Made by a program: the position numbers and the translations under genes
DNA from: Shewanella gaetbuli
GTDB taxonomy: Bacteria > Pseudomonadota > Gammaproteobacteria > Enterobacterales > Shewanellaceae
Direction of reading: 5' to 3'
Assembly: GCF_023284065.1 (NCBI RefSeq)
Contig: NZ_JAKIKP010000002.1
Coordinates: 473,017 to 537,016, forward strand
Length of the DNA stretch: 64,000 nt
Shown here: piece by piece, positions 19,512 through 28,394 of the stretch
How the letters are laid out: every line of letters begins with the position of its first letter
How positions within the stretch are numbered: the stretch's first letter is position 1
The notes under the pieces: model-generated
The model's database searches: none
What the model saw: the letters and a program-made list of their open reading frames with translations, nothing else
Told to the model about the DNA's origin: nothing

Positions 19512-19847
19512 TTACTTTAGGATGTCTTCTCTTGAAGGAGAAAACACATCCAGTAAAACGCTGTCATCTTCAAGTGCTACCGCACCATGCTCAAAATGTT
19601 TTCGAGCAATATAGGCATCACCTGATTTTAAAATTTTTTTCTGACCATTTATGCAAGCTTCAAAGCGACCTTTCACCACATAACCAATTTGGTCATGAAT
19701 TTCATGGCTATGAGGTTTACCGACAGCACCTTTATCAAAGTTAAGGTGAACAACCATTAAATCATCGGTAAATCCTACAATTTTCCGCTTAATGCCATCA
19801 CTTATTTGCTCCCAAGGATGGTCGTCTGCATTAAAAAACAACTGCAT
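19512..19847 (-). CDS. kdgF: KdgF-type cupin, first copy
   Basis: KdgF opens the ring of unsaturated 4,5-uronate released by alginate or pectin lyases, giving the linear keto form DEH. This is a single-domain cupin of 111 residues. Metal-binding residues are visible in GKPHSHEIHDQIGYVVKGRFE and in HFEHGAVALEDD. The frame extends to 19889, but ATG at 19847 is chosen because GGAG lies 7 bases upstream and MQLFFNADDHPWEQI resembles the family start. It heads the kdgF-kdgK-eda operon, divergent from the PL17 genes. A second kdgF is at 27982-28329. Confidence 0.88.
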   Translation of the reverse strand: MQLFFNADDHPWEQISDGIKRKIVGFTDDLMVVHLNFDKGAVGKPHSHEIHDQIGYVVKGRFEACINGQKKILKSGDAYIARKHFEHGAVALEDDSVLLDVFSPSREDILK

Positions 19848-19921
19848 CGTTTGTCTCCAAGGTGTCTTTAAATCATTGCGTATCGTCAAGATTGCTTTAT
19901 CATAATGCTTACTTTCGATTT

Positions 19922-19934
19922 GTAATACAATATG
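19922..19934 (+). promoter_or_regulatory. candidate alginate operator, site 1
   Basis: GTAATACAATATG, 75 bases before kdgF. The same 13-mer recurs inverted at 20085-20097 in the same divergent promoter region. The inner TTGTAATACAA is itself palindromic apart from its centre and fits the TNGTNNNACNA pattern known for FadR-type GntR regulators. Confidence 0.6.
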
Positions 19935-20084
19935 TTTTTATTTGTGTGAACCATATCAAGTAATCTTTTTGCAAACAAAAACCAGTAAAACAAGTGCATT
20001 CGTTACAGTGAAAGCTAAATATTGATTGTGACAATGAATGTGATCAGGGTCATTTTTCTGGTAGGATTATATACAAATATTAAC

Positions 20085-20097
20085 CATATTGTATTAC
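20085..20097 (-). promoter_or_regulatory. candidate alginate operator, site 2
   Basis: CATATTGTATTAC on +, the exact reverse complement of site 1, lying 50 bases before the first PL17 start. Confidence 0.6.
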
Positions 20098-20146
20098 TTT
20101 ATACGCAATACATTAAATTCATGACTGTAAAAAGGTGAAAAAACCT

Positions 20147-22291
20147 ATGGCAACGCAACCCATATTGCTTACTGAAGCTGAAATAGCACTACTAAGTAAA
20201 GAAGTCGGTCGCTCAAGTTTGATGGGAAAAACCATCGCGACTAATCAGAAAGACGTTGATGCTTTCATGCAACTGCCCATCGATATTCCTGGTCACGGTG
20301 AAGCAGGCGGATATGAACATAACCGTCACAAGCAAAACTACACCTACATGAATTTAGCGGGTCGCTTATTCCTTATCACCAAAGAACAAAAATATGCTGA
20401 CTGGGTGATTGAAGTATTAGAGCAATATGCGGATAAATATTTAACTTTTGACTTTCATGTTCAAAAGAACACCAACCCAACAGGCCGTTTATTCCATCAA
20501 ATTTTGAACGAACACTGCTGGTTATTTTATACCAGTCTTGCTTATTCTTGTGTTGCCTCACAAATGAGCGAAGCACAACAACAACGCATTCAAGAACGTA
20601 TTTTTGAGCCAATGCTTGAAATGTTCACCGTAAAATATGCTCACGACTTTGACCGTATTCACAACCACGGAATTTGGGCCGTTGCAGCAGTGGGTATTTG
20701 TGGTTTAGCCGTAGGCAAACGTGAATACTTAGAAATGTCGGTATACGGTTTAGACCGCAATGACACGGGTGGTTTCTTAGCACAAATTTCACAATTATTT
20801 GCGCCATCGGGCTACTACATGGAAGGCCCTTACTACCACCGTTATGCCATTCGTCCAACGTGTGTATTTGCAGAAGTATTACACCGCCATATGCCTGAAG
20901 TGGATATTTACAACTACAAAAATGGCGTTATTGGCAACACGGTTCAAGCACTGCTTTCAACCGCTTACCCTAATGGTGAATTCCCAGCATTAAACGATGC
21001 ATCTCGCACTATGGGCATTACCGATATGGGTGTTCAAGTTGCAGTAAGTGTTTACAGCAAGCACTACGGTTTAGACGACAACCTATTAGGCATGGCTAAA
21101 ATTCAAGACGCGGTATGGATGCACCCTTGTGGTTTAGCATTATCACAAGCATTTGAACAAGCCACTGCTGACCGTGAAATTGGCATGCCATTCTGGCCAA
21201 GTGTTGAGCTAAACGAAGGCCCAACTGGCGAAAGTGGTGCTCAAGGCTTTATCCGTATGCAGGATAAAAACCAAGACGTATTCCAACTTGTGATGAACTA
21301 CGGTCAACACGGTATGGGTCATGGTAACTTTGACACCTTAGGCATTACTTACTTTAACCGAGGCCAAGAAGTATTACGTGAGTACGGTTTTGGTCGTTGG
21401 GTTAACGTTGAGCCAAAATTTGGTGGCCGTTACTTAGACGAAAACAAAACCTATGCACGCCAAACCATTGCTCATAACATGGTAACAATTGACCAAACGT
21501 GCCAAAACTACTTTGACGTAGAACGTGCAGACAGCGTACATGGTATTCCACACTTTTTTAAAGTGGACAGTGATTCAATTAAAGGCATGAGCGCATTTGC
21601 CAACGACCATTACGATGGTTTTGAAATGCAGCGCAGCGTATTCATGGTTAACATTGATGGCCTAGAAGCGCCATTATTACTAGACCTATACCGCTTAAAC
21701 GGTGAAGGCGAGCATCAATATGACTACTCGCACCAGTACGAAGGACAAATTATTCGTACTAACTTTGACTACACCACCCATACAGAATTAGACACCTTCG
21801 GCGACAAAGATGGTTATCAACACTTATGGCGTGTAGCCGACGGCAAAGTAGACGGTACAGCTTTAGTCAGTTGGTTACAAAACAACACTTACTACACATG
21901 GTTAGGCACTAGCTCAAACGACAACGGTGAAGTTATTTTCACTCGTACAGGCGCTAACGACCCAAGCTTTAACCTACGTAGCGAGCCAGCATTCACACTA
22001 CGCAGCAACGGCGGTAACACCTTGTTTGCGTCAGTATTAGAAACTCACGGCTACTTCAATGAAGAGTTTGAGCAATCGGTAACTGCACGTGGTCAAGTTA
22101 AAAACATTGAAGTGATTGGTCACAACAACCTAGGTTCAGTAGTAGAAATCACCACTGCAAGCCAAGTTGTTACCGTGATGATTAGCAACCAGCAATCAGC
22201 CACAGACACCACTGAGCACGAATTAGAATTCAACGGCCAACAATACAGTTGGAGCGGATTTTACGCATTATCAAGCCGCCCTGTAGCCTAG
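20147..22291 (+). CDS. PL17 oligoalginate lyase, first of a tandem pair
   Basis: Exo-acting lyase that releases unsaturated monomers from alginate oligomers. It has an N-terminal alpha/alpha-toroid and a C-terminal heparinase II/III beta-sandwich. The catalytic pair seen in Saccharophagus Alg17c is matched by HNHG (His174) and the YYHRY motif (Tyr229/230), at the same spacing. No signal peptide is present, so it should act in the cytoplasm. The frame opens at a GTG at 20135, but ATG 20147 (MATQPILL) with AAGGTG 9 bases ahead is preferred, giving 714 residues. It is 11 bases from the second PL17 gene. Confidence 0.93.
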   Translation: MATQPILLTEAEIALLSKEVGRSSLMGKTIATNQKDVDAFMQLPIDIPGHGEAGGYEHNRHKQNYTYMNLAGRLFLITKEQKYADWVIEVLEQYADKYLTFDFHVQKNTNPTGRLFHQILNEHCWLFYTSLAYSCVASQMSEAQQQRIQERIFEPMLEMFTVKYAHDFDRIHNHGIWAVAAVGICGLAVGKREYLEMSVYGLDRNDTGGFLAQISQLFAPSGYYMEGPYYHRYAIRPTCVFAEVLHRHMPEVDIYNYKNGVIGNTVQALLSTAYPNGEFPALNDASRTMGITDMGVQVAVSVYSKHYGLDDNLLGMAKIQDAVWMHPCGLALSQAFEQATADREIGMPFWPSVELNEGPTGESGAQGFIRMQDKNQDVFQLVMNYGQHGMGHGNFDTLGITYFNRGQEVLREYGFGRWVNVEPKFGGRYLDENKTYARQTIAHNMVTIDQTCQNYFDVERADSVHGIPHFFKVDSDSIKGMSAFANDHYDGFEMQRSVFMVNIDGLEAPLLLDLYRLNGEGEHQYDYSHQYEGQIIRTNFDYTTHTELDTFGDKDGYQHLWRVADGKVDGTALVSWLQNNTYYTWLGTSSNDNGEVIFTRTGANDPSFNLRSEPAFTLRSNGGNTLFASVLETHGYFNEEFEQSVTARGQVKNIEVIGHNNLGSVVEITTASQVVTVMISNQQSATDTTEHELEFNGQQYSWSGFYALSSRPVA

Positions 22292-22302
22292 GAGAAATAG
22301 AC

Positions 22303-24483
22303 ATGAGCTATCAACCATTATTAATTAGCTTCGACGAAGCTGCTCAACTGCGCAATGAGCTTGGTAAAAATACCCTGCTAGGCAACGCATTAAGCCGTGA
22401 CATTAAGCAAACAGACGCTTACATGACTGAAGTAGGCATTGAAGTGCCTGGTCATGGCGAAGGGGGTGGTTATGAACATAACCGCCATAAGCAAAACTAT
22501 ATTCATATGGATCTTGCTGGTCGTTTATTTTTAATCACCGAAGAAACCAAATACCGTGACTACATTGTTGATATGCTAACCGCATACGCAACCGTGTACC
22601 CCACGCTTGAAAGCAACGTTAGTAAAGACTCTAACCCACCGGGTAAGTTGTTCCACCAAACGTTAAATGAAAACATGTGGATGCTATATGCTTCATGTGC
22701 TTATAGCTGTATTTACCACACATTATCTGATGAGCAGAAACGCCTAATTGAAGATGATTTGCTAAAGCAAATGATTGAAATGTTTGTGGTTACTTACGCA
22801 CACGACTTCGACATTGTTCATAACCACGGTTTATGGGCTGTTGCTGCAGTGGGTATTTGTGGCTATGCCATCAACGACCAAGAATCTGTAGACAAAGCCT
22901 TATACGGCCTTAAATTAGACAAAGTCAGCGGCGGTTTCTTAGCCCAGTTAGACCAACTATTCTCGCCAGACGGCTACTACATGGAAGGTCCTTACTACCA
23001 CCGCTTCTCACTTCGCCCAATTTACTTATTTGCCGAAGCTATTGAACGTCGTCAACCAGAACTGGGTATTTACCAGTTCAATGACTCTGTGATTAAAACC
23101 ACCTCTTACGCAGTATTTAAAACAGCCTTCCCTGATGGCACTTTACCTGCGTTAAATGATTCATCGAAAACGATTTCTATCAACGATGAAGGTGTGATTA
23201 TGGCAACCTCTGTGTGCTTCCACCGCTACGAGCAAAGTGAAGTATTACTGGGTATGGCAAACCACCAGCAAGATGTGTGGGTACATTCATCAGGCCAAAC
23301 CTTGTCAAATGCAGTTGCTGACGCCACCACGATTCCAGCATTTAACTGGGGTAGCTTATTTGTTACCGACGGCCCTGAAGGTGAAAAAGGCGGCGTAGGC
23401 ATTTTACGTCACCGTGACGCACAAGATGACGACACAATGGCGTTAATCTGGTTTGGTCAGCATGGTAGTGATCATCAATATCACTCAGCACTAGATCACG
23501 GCCATTACGACGGCTTACACCTAAGTGTGTTCAACCGTGGCCAAGAAGTACTAAACGATTATGGCTTTGGTCGTTGGGTTAACGTAGAGCCTAAGTTTGG
23601 CGGACGTTATATTCCTGAAAACAAGTCATACTGTAAGCAAACTGTTGCTCATAACACGGTAACCGTTGACCAAAAGACCCAAAATGACTTTGACACCGCA
23701 ACCGCTGAGTCTAAGTTTGGTCAAAAGCACTTCTTTGTTGCCGATAACCCAGCATTACAAGGTATGAGCGGTAGCATCAGCAACTACTACAACGGCATCG
23801 ACATGCAACGTAGTGTGATTATTGCTGAGCTAGCTGAATTTGAAAAACCATTAGTGATTGACGTGTACCTAATTCAAGCGGATGCCGAGCATCAATACGA
23901 CTTGCCAGTACACTACAATGGACAAATTATTCGCACAGACTTTGATTACCAAGTTGAATCAAAACTGCGCCCACTAGGCCAAGACAATGGTTACCAGCAT
24001 TTATGGAATGTGGGTTCAGGTAAAGTTGAATCAAGTGCATTAGTCACTTGGTTACAAGGCAACAGCTACTACAGCTTAATCACTAGTGCAGTAGAAGACA
24101 GCGAAGTCATTTTTGCCCGCACTGGCGCAAATGACCCAGAATTCAACCTACGTAGCGAACCAGCACTGATTTTACGTCAGTCAGGTAAAAACCATGTGTT
24201 TGCATCTGTATTAGAAACTCACGGTTACTTCAATGAATCTACCGAAGCATCATTAAGCGCTCGTGGTGAAGTGAAGTCAGTTAACGTAATGGGCCATGAT
24301 GAAGTAGGTACGGTTATTCGTATCGAAACCGTTAAAGGCAACGACTACTTCTTCGCGATTTCTAACGAAGCAGAAAGCAAGCATGCACAAACCCGTACCG
24401 TGAAGTTTGATTCTCATTACTACACGTGGACAGGTGCATTCGCTCAAGTTGAGCAGTCGGAAGTTGACCCAGCGTCTAAATAA
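22303..24483 (+). CDS. PL17 oligoalginate lyase, second of a tandem pair
   Basis: A paralog of the preceding gene with the same two-domain plan and the same catalytic motifs, HNHG (His175) and YYHRF (Tyr231/232). It is cytoplasmic, without signal peptide. ATG 22303 is chosen over the open frame from 22249 because GGAG sits 8 bases upstream and the extra codons overlap the first gene. The product has 726 residues. Blocks such as RSEPA and VLETHGYFNE are identical in the two proteins, while other parts have diverged, suggesting an old duplication and perhaps different M or G preference. Confidence 0.92.
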   Translation: MSYQPLLISFDEAAQLRNELGKNTLLGNALSRDIKQTDAYMTEVGIEVPGHGEGGGYEHNRHKQNYIHMDLAGRLFLITEETKYRDYIVDMLTAYATVYPTLESNVSKDSNPPGKLFHQTLNENMWMLYASCAYSCIYHTLSDEQKRLIEDDLLKQMIEMFVVTYAHDFDIVHNHGLWAVAAVGICGYAINDQESVDKALYGLKLDKVSGGFLAQLDQLFSPDGYYMEGPYYHRFSLRPIYLFAEAIERRQPELGIYQFNDSVIKTTSYAVFKTAFPDGTLPALNDSSKTISINDEGVIMATSVCFHRYEQSEVLLGMANHQQDVWVHSSGQTLSNAVADATTIPAFNWGSLFVTDGPEGEKGGVGILRHRDAQDDDTMALIWFGQHGSDHQYHSALDHGHYDGLHLSVFNRGQEVLNDYGFGRWVNVEPKFGGRYIPENKSYCKQTVAHNTVTVDQKTQNDFDTATAESKFGQKHFFVADNPALQGMSGSISNYYNGIDMQRSVIIAELAEFEKPLVIDVYLIQADAEHQYDLPVHYNGQIIRTDFDYQVESKLRPLGQDNGYQHLWNVGSGKVESSALVTWLQGNSYYSLITSAVEDSEVIFARTGANDPEFNLRSEPALILRQSGKNHVFASVLETHGYFNESTEASLSARGEVKSVNVMGHDEVGTVIRIETVKGNDYFFAISNEAESKHAQTRTVKFDSHYYTWTGAFAQVEQSEVDPASK

Positions 24484-24545
24484 CAAACGACCGGTAATCG
24501 GCGCTTTAAAAGCACCAAGCTTGTTCAAATGAAATAAGTTACATA

Positions 24546-24577
24546 AAAATGGTAAGCCTAGGCTTACCATTTTTTTT
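24546..24577 (+). terminator. intrinsic terminator after the PL17 pair
   Basis: AAAATGGTAAGCC and GGCTTACCATTTT form a long stem around a TA centre, followed by further T. Confidence 0.88.
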
Positions 24578-24737
24578 GAGCAATTTAAGCTATTGTGCGT
24601 TGGTAGTTAAGTTTGATAATGCTTAATAGTGTTTGATCATTTTTGTTTTTTGCGTGAGAGGCTATAAAGAACTCACGCGTTATTACCCTTCATTTTTTAG
24701 TTTACTCAATCAATAGTAAAAAAGAACAATAAAGTCC

Positions 24738-24759
24738 ACAAACCTTTATAAAGGTTTGT
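24738..24759. other. 22-bp perfect palindrome in the PL17 to DUF2971 gap
   Basis: The gap 24484-24851 holds the PL17 terminator and, 93 bases before the DUF2971 start, a perfect 22-bp palindrome with half-site ACAAACCTTTA. It may be an operator or a hairpin. Nothing else is recognised in the gap. Confidence 0.5.
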
Positions 24760-24851
24760 CTACTGATTAGTAAGATATTTTAGTCATCGAATTGACCCTG
24801 TTATAAGTATAGAAGTACAGTAAATACCCCATCGAACAAAAAGGATTTTCC

Positions 24852-25697
24852 GTGTATTTCTATAAGTTTAGGACATTTGATACGAACGCTTTAACAGCCC
24901 TTTCTAACAATGAGCTTTGGTTTGGAAAACTAGATACACAAAATGACCCTTTCGAAGGGCAATGTAAAATCGATAAGAGGTTATCGGAAGAGCTAAAGAG
25001 GTTTGCGACCCAAAGAATCATACCAGAAGATCCTAAATCATATAGTGCTTACTTTCAGTTAACTGGCTTTCATTATCCACATAAGTTGTCAAGGCTTGAA
25101 CTGTTAGAGCAAGGCTGCTTACAAATGGCAAACAAAATGATTGTAAACTTGAACTCTACTAGTCGCATTTGTAGCTTTTCCTATTATGATTCAAGCTCGA
25201 AAAATGACGCTTTAACTGACAATCGGATGTGGGGGCATTACGCTAATGGGCTTCGGGGATTTTGCTTAGTTTTTGACAAAGATTTGCTAGAAAAAGCAAT
25301 ATTTCAATCAACAGAAAAAAAAGCGGTTGGATTCAAAGTTCGTTATCAGAATGAGCCAGATGAGTTGAAAGTGTCGGATATTTTTTCTGTCAAGAATGAG
25401 CTTGACTTGATTCAAAATGAGTCTCTCAAAGGTTATCAGATTGTGGCTAAAGCAGCATCGACTAAGTCAGAGCATTGGAAACATGAACAAGAGGTTCGTT
25501 TCATTTCTCTTTCTGATAAAACCTTGGTGAAGTACCCGTCTAATGCTTTAAAAAAGATTGTTATCGGCGGCAAGATGCCAACTGAACAAGTAAACCTTCT
25601 TAAAGATATTATGCAATCCAAATACCCTCATGCAGAGATCAAGAAGATGATGATGCACCAAAACAGCTATGAACTTAAACAAGTACCCAAAGCCTGA
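24852..25697 (+). CDS. DUF2971 family protein
   Basis: A 281-residue cytoplasmic protein of unknown function. The N-terminus MYFYKFRTFDTNAL...LWFGKLDTQNDPFEG and the central MWGHYANGLRGFCLVFD are the recognisable parts of DUF2971. Members are scattered through accessory regions of bacterial genomes, often next to mobile DNA, and no reaction is established. The start is GTG behind AAGGA. It is alone between two cluster segments, with repeat B 240 bases downstream, and has no obvious role in alginate use. It is probably a passenger. Confidence 0.8.
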   Translation: MYFYKFRTFDTNALTALSNNELWFGKLDTQNDPFEGQCKIDKRLSEELKRFATQRIIPEDPKSYSAYFQLTGFHYPHKLSRLELLEQGCLQMANKMIVNLNSTSRICSFSYYDSSSKNDALTDNRMWGHYANGLRGFCLVFDKDLLEKAIFQSTEKKAVGFKVRYQNEPDELKVSDIFSVKNELDLIQNESLKGYQIVAKAASTKSEHWKHEQEVRFISLSDKTLVKYPSNALKKIVIGGKMPTEQVNLLKDIMQSKYPHAEIKKMMMHQNSYELKQVPKA

Positions 25698-25937
25698 ACT
25701 GCTGGTTATAAACAGAAACAAAAATAAAGTTAGCTTATTAGGAATAATGGGGTCAGATAATGGGGTCAGAGTTAATTTAACCCGTTGAGTGACTTTTCGT
25801 CTAAGTTACAGATAATCTGTTCAATAATCCAAACCCCCTTTGTCCAAAATTAAGATTAAAAACAATCAAAATTTACTATCGATAAATGGCACCCTAGCTC
25901 GGGGGAAATAAGTACATTTCAACTCAAATCTCAAGTA
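25698..25937. other. short gap with a duplicated GGGGTCAGA segment
   Basis: Two tandem copies of AATGGGGTCAGA lie at about 25747-25770, followed by GTTAATTT. Similar sequence often flanks REP-associated tyrosine transposase (IS200-like) genes, so this may be a scar. No gene is seen. Confidence 0.35.
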
Positions 25938-26634
25938 AGTAAAAAATCCACCTTCTGAAGAAGGTGGCTTTAATTTAGTCCCCTAAAAGGGGGCGTTGTC
26001 GACTGTAACGTGAATAAGTCTTAGCTTGAACAGTCAAGTTTGACTAAAAGTTCATAGCTTCAATCTAATCAATTGCCTGCCGCAGGGATGTTCAGGATGA
26101 ACGGAATGTCGCGATCACATGGTCAGTGATGTTCCAGACAAATTTTGACATTCCCACCATCCATGGCGGTCAGTAGTCACCGCCGCACTTACATCTGAAA
26201 TTTTCGCCTCTTCGATTTGACCTTGTTTACATCTAATTAGACGTAAAAACTTTCAAATTCAATGTGAATTGAGGGCATCGAGAAAAGTTCGTGAGCTTGG
26301 CATGGATGCCAAGCTAGCTTACGTTAGGCCAGGGATGGCCTATCGGAAGCGTTAGAGCTTTTCGACAATGACCGAAGACAGATACCGACGAAGTTAAAAG
26401 CTGGATCAATCCCCATCGAAAATTATGCGCTTTTCAGCATTTTTCGTCTGGGGCGGCAGGGTGTTCCAAGAGGGTATTGCTGTTGATACCCTTTTGGCCG
26501 GTGCAGGATGGAATCCTGCGATGTTAATCCAAACGGAGTTTGGAAAGTCAGAGTTCAAATAACATGAGTAGATATTCAGACAAAGCCTTATTGATGATAA
26601 CCACCTACTGAAGTAGGTGGTTTAGGGGCTGAAA
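25938..26634 (+). repeat. long structured repeat, copy B
   Basis: Second copy, in the same orientation as A, nearly identical outside one internal module. Its two end palindromes are both perfect: CCACCTTCTGAAGAAGGTGG (25948-25967) and CCACCTACTGAAGTAGGTGG (26601-26620). The segment 26086-26195 replaces about 160 bases of A and C with a different, also palindrome-rich sequence. The right half (about 26275-26570) is almost the same as in A, including all the hairpins. No transposase is present. Confidence 0.85.
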
Positions 26635-26636
26635 AT

Positions 26637-26667
26637 AAAAAATGGGAAGCAAAAGCCTCCCATTTTT
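26637..26667 (-). terminator. terminator after the MFS gene
   Basis: AAAAATGGGA/TCCCATTTTT forms a 10-bp stem with an inner GGC/GCT extension, and a T tract follows on - strand. Repeat B ends immediately next to it. Confidence 0.82.
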
Positions 26668-26689
26668 GAGTCAACATTAATCACTGTAG

Positions 26690-27985
26690 TTAAGGTTTTT
26701 TCACTGGTTCAATTTTTGGAATTAACACCCATACAGCAATAATGGCAATCACTGCTAACGATGCGCCAATAACAAACGCCGGAGTATAATTACCATTTGC
26801 CGTTAAATAAGGCACTAAAGCTGTTAAGCCCAGCGCGCCTAATTTTGCCGCCATGCCAGATATTCCAGCCAAGGTTCCGACTGCTTTTTTACCAAATAAG
26901 TCGCTTGGCAACGTTTGCACATTACCAATTGCGGTTTGAAAGCCAAATAAAATGACAGCCATAATCAGCACCGCAACTGTTGGTGCACCTGGGTTTGCCA
27001 TAGCCAGTAACGCTGGTAACATAATTAAGCAACCTAAGGTAATGGTTAGCTTACGGGTTTTATTGGTATCCCAACCGGCTTTAATTCGGTTTTGCGCTAG
27101 CAAGCCACCAAACCATGCTCCTAACATAGCGCCCACATATGGCACCCAGCCGTATATACCAATAGACTTCACATCCATGCCATACACTTCGTTTAGATAA
27201 ATAGGGATCCAAAAGACAAATAACCACCAAATAGGGTCAATGGCAGCAGAAGCAATAATCACGCCCCAACTTTGCTTGTGCGACAATAACTGCCCCGTTG
27301 TTGGGTTGTATTCATCTTCATCGCTATCGGTTGTTGATTCAGATGTTTTTTGTCCCGTTAAAATATATTCCCGTTCTTCGTCGGTGATCCAAGGGTGATA
27401 CTTAGGCGGCGCTTTCACTAAAATAACCCAAGGAATTAACCATAAAAGACCAATTAAGCCTATAACTACAAACACCATTTGCCAGCTAAAGAAAACTGTC
27501 ATATACGCAATGAGCGGAATCGCAATAATGCCACCAATAGCCGCGCCAGAATTAAATATTCCTTGGGCTAACGCACGTTCTTTAGTAGGAAACCAATCAG
27601 CGTTACTTTTAGCCGCTCCAGGCCAGTTACCCGCTTCAGCCACACCTAAAATGGCGCGAAAGATACTAAAGCTCAACATACCTTGAGCAAAAGCGTGCGC
27701 AGCAGTCGCTAATGACCAGACACCGATAGACAATACAAACCCTAAGCGAGTCCCTATCCAATCAAATATTTTGCCAAATATGGCTTGGCCAAAAGCATAA
27801 GATAAAATAAATACAATAGAGATATTGGCATAAATTTGCTTACGCTCTAATGCCGTTTCGTCGGGGAAAATATCTTCAACAATATCGGGCCATAAAACAC
27901 TTAAAGCCGAACGGTCAATGTAATTAATCACCGTGGCTAGGGCGATTAAAAAAATAACCCACCAGCGAAGATTGGCTATTTTCAT
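26690..27985 (-). CDS. MFS transporter, hexuronate-type (ACS family)
   Basis: Inner-membrane proton-coupled carrier with twelve predicted helices. The N-terminus WWVIFLIALATVINYIDRSALSV and the segment GVAEAGNWPGAAKSNADWFP are typical of the anion:cation symporter family that includes ExuT and glucarate carriers. Its overlap with kdgF (ATGA) and its setting suggest uptake of unsaturated uronate, DEH or small oligomers. The substrate is inferred. 431 residues, intact. Confidence 0.85.
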   Translation of the reverse strand: MKIANLRWWVIFLIALATVINYIDRSALSVLWPDIVEDIFPDETALERKQIYANISIVFILSYAFGQAIFGKIFDWIGTRLGFVLSIGVWSLATAAHAFAQGMLSFSIFRAILGVAEAGNWPGAAKSNADWFPTKERALAQGIFNSGAAIGGIIAIPLIAYMTVFFSWQMVFVVIGLIGLLWLIPWVILVKAPPKYHPWITDEEREYILTGQKTSESTTDSDEDEYNPTTGQLLSHKQSWGVIIASAAIDPIWWLFVFWIPIYLNEVYGMDVKSIGIYGWVPYVGAMLGAWFGGLLAQNRIKAGWDTNKTRKLTITLGCLIMLPALLAMANPGAPTVAVLIMAVILFGFQTAIGNVQTLPSDLFGKKAVGTLAGISGMAAKLGALGLTALVPYLTANGNYTPAFVIGASLAVIAIIAVWVLIPKIEPVKKP

Positions 27986-28329
27986 TTGTCGTCCTCAATA
28001 AAGTCTTCTCTAGCAGGACTAAAGGTATCAATTAATACCCCGCCCGTTGGACAAGTTGCACCATGGTCGGTATGTGGAGGAATAAAGCAGCTATCACCTG
28101 GCTTTAAAATTTTAGTCACACCGTCAATATTGAAGTGAAACTCGCCTTCCACTACATATGAAACTTGCGAATGTCGATGGGCATGGTTATAACCAATTGC
28201 CCCTTTGTCGAAATAAATTTTTACCGCCATCAATTCATGGTTGTAGCCCAGCATTTGACGCTTTAAACCACCACCAATATCTTCAACTTCAGCTTCGCTT
28301 GCAAAAGTAAAATGTTCACTTTGTTTCAT
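27982..28329 (-). CDS. kdgF: KdgF-type cupin, second copy
   Basis: Cupin of 115 residues related to the product of 19512-19847, with metal ligands in GYNHAHRHSQVSYVVEGEF and HTDHGATCPTGG and the shared C-terminal FSPAREDF. It is predicted to linearise unsaturated uronate to DEH. It overlaps the MFS start by four bases, so uptake and first conversion are coupled. Two KdgF copies in one locus may reflect separate operons brought together or differing substrates. Confidence 0.86.
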   Translation of the reverse strand: MKQSEHFTFASEAEVEDIGGGLKRQMLGYNHELMAVKIYFDKGAIGYNHAHRHSQVSYVVEGEFHFNIDGVTKILKPGDSCFIPPHTDHGATCPTGGVLIDTFSPAREDFIEDDK

Positions 28330-28364
28330 GGTTCAACTCCTACTACATTTTAATTAACTGTTGT

Positions 28365-28375
28365 GTGTATTACTA
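28365..28375 (-). promoter_or_regulatory. candidate alginate operator, site 3
   Basis: GTGTATTACTA, a weaker match to the cluster motif, 36 bases before the second kdgF. Confidence 0.4.
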
Positions 28376-28394
28376 AAACCTGCGCATTTTCTAT

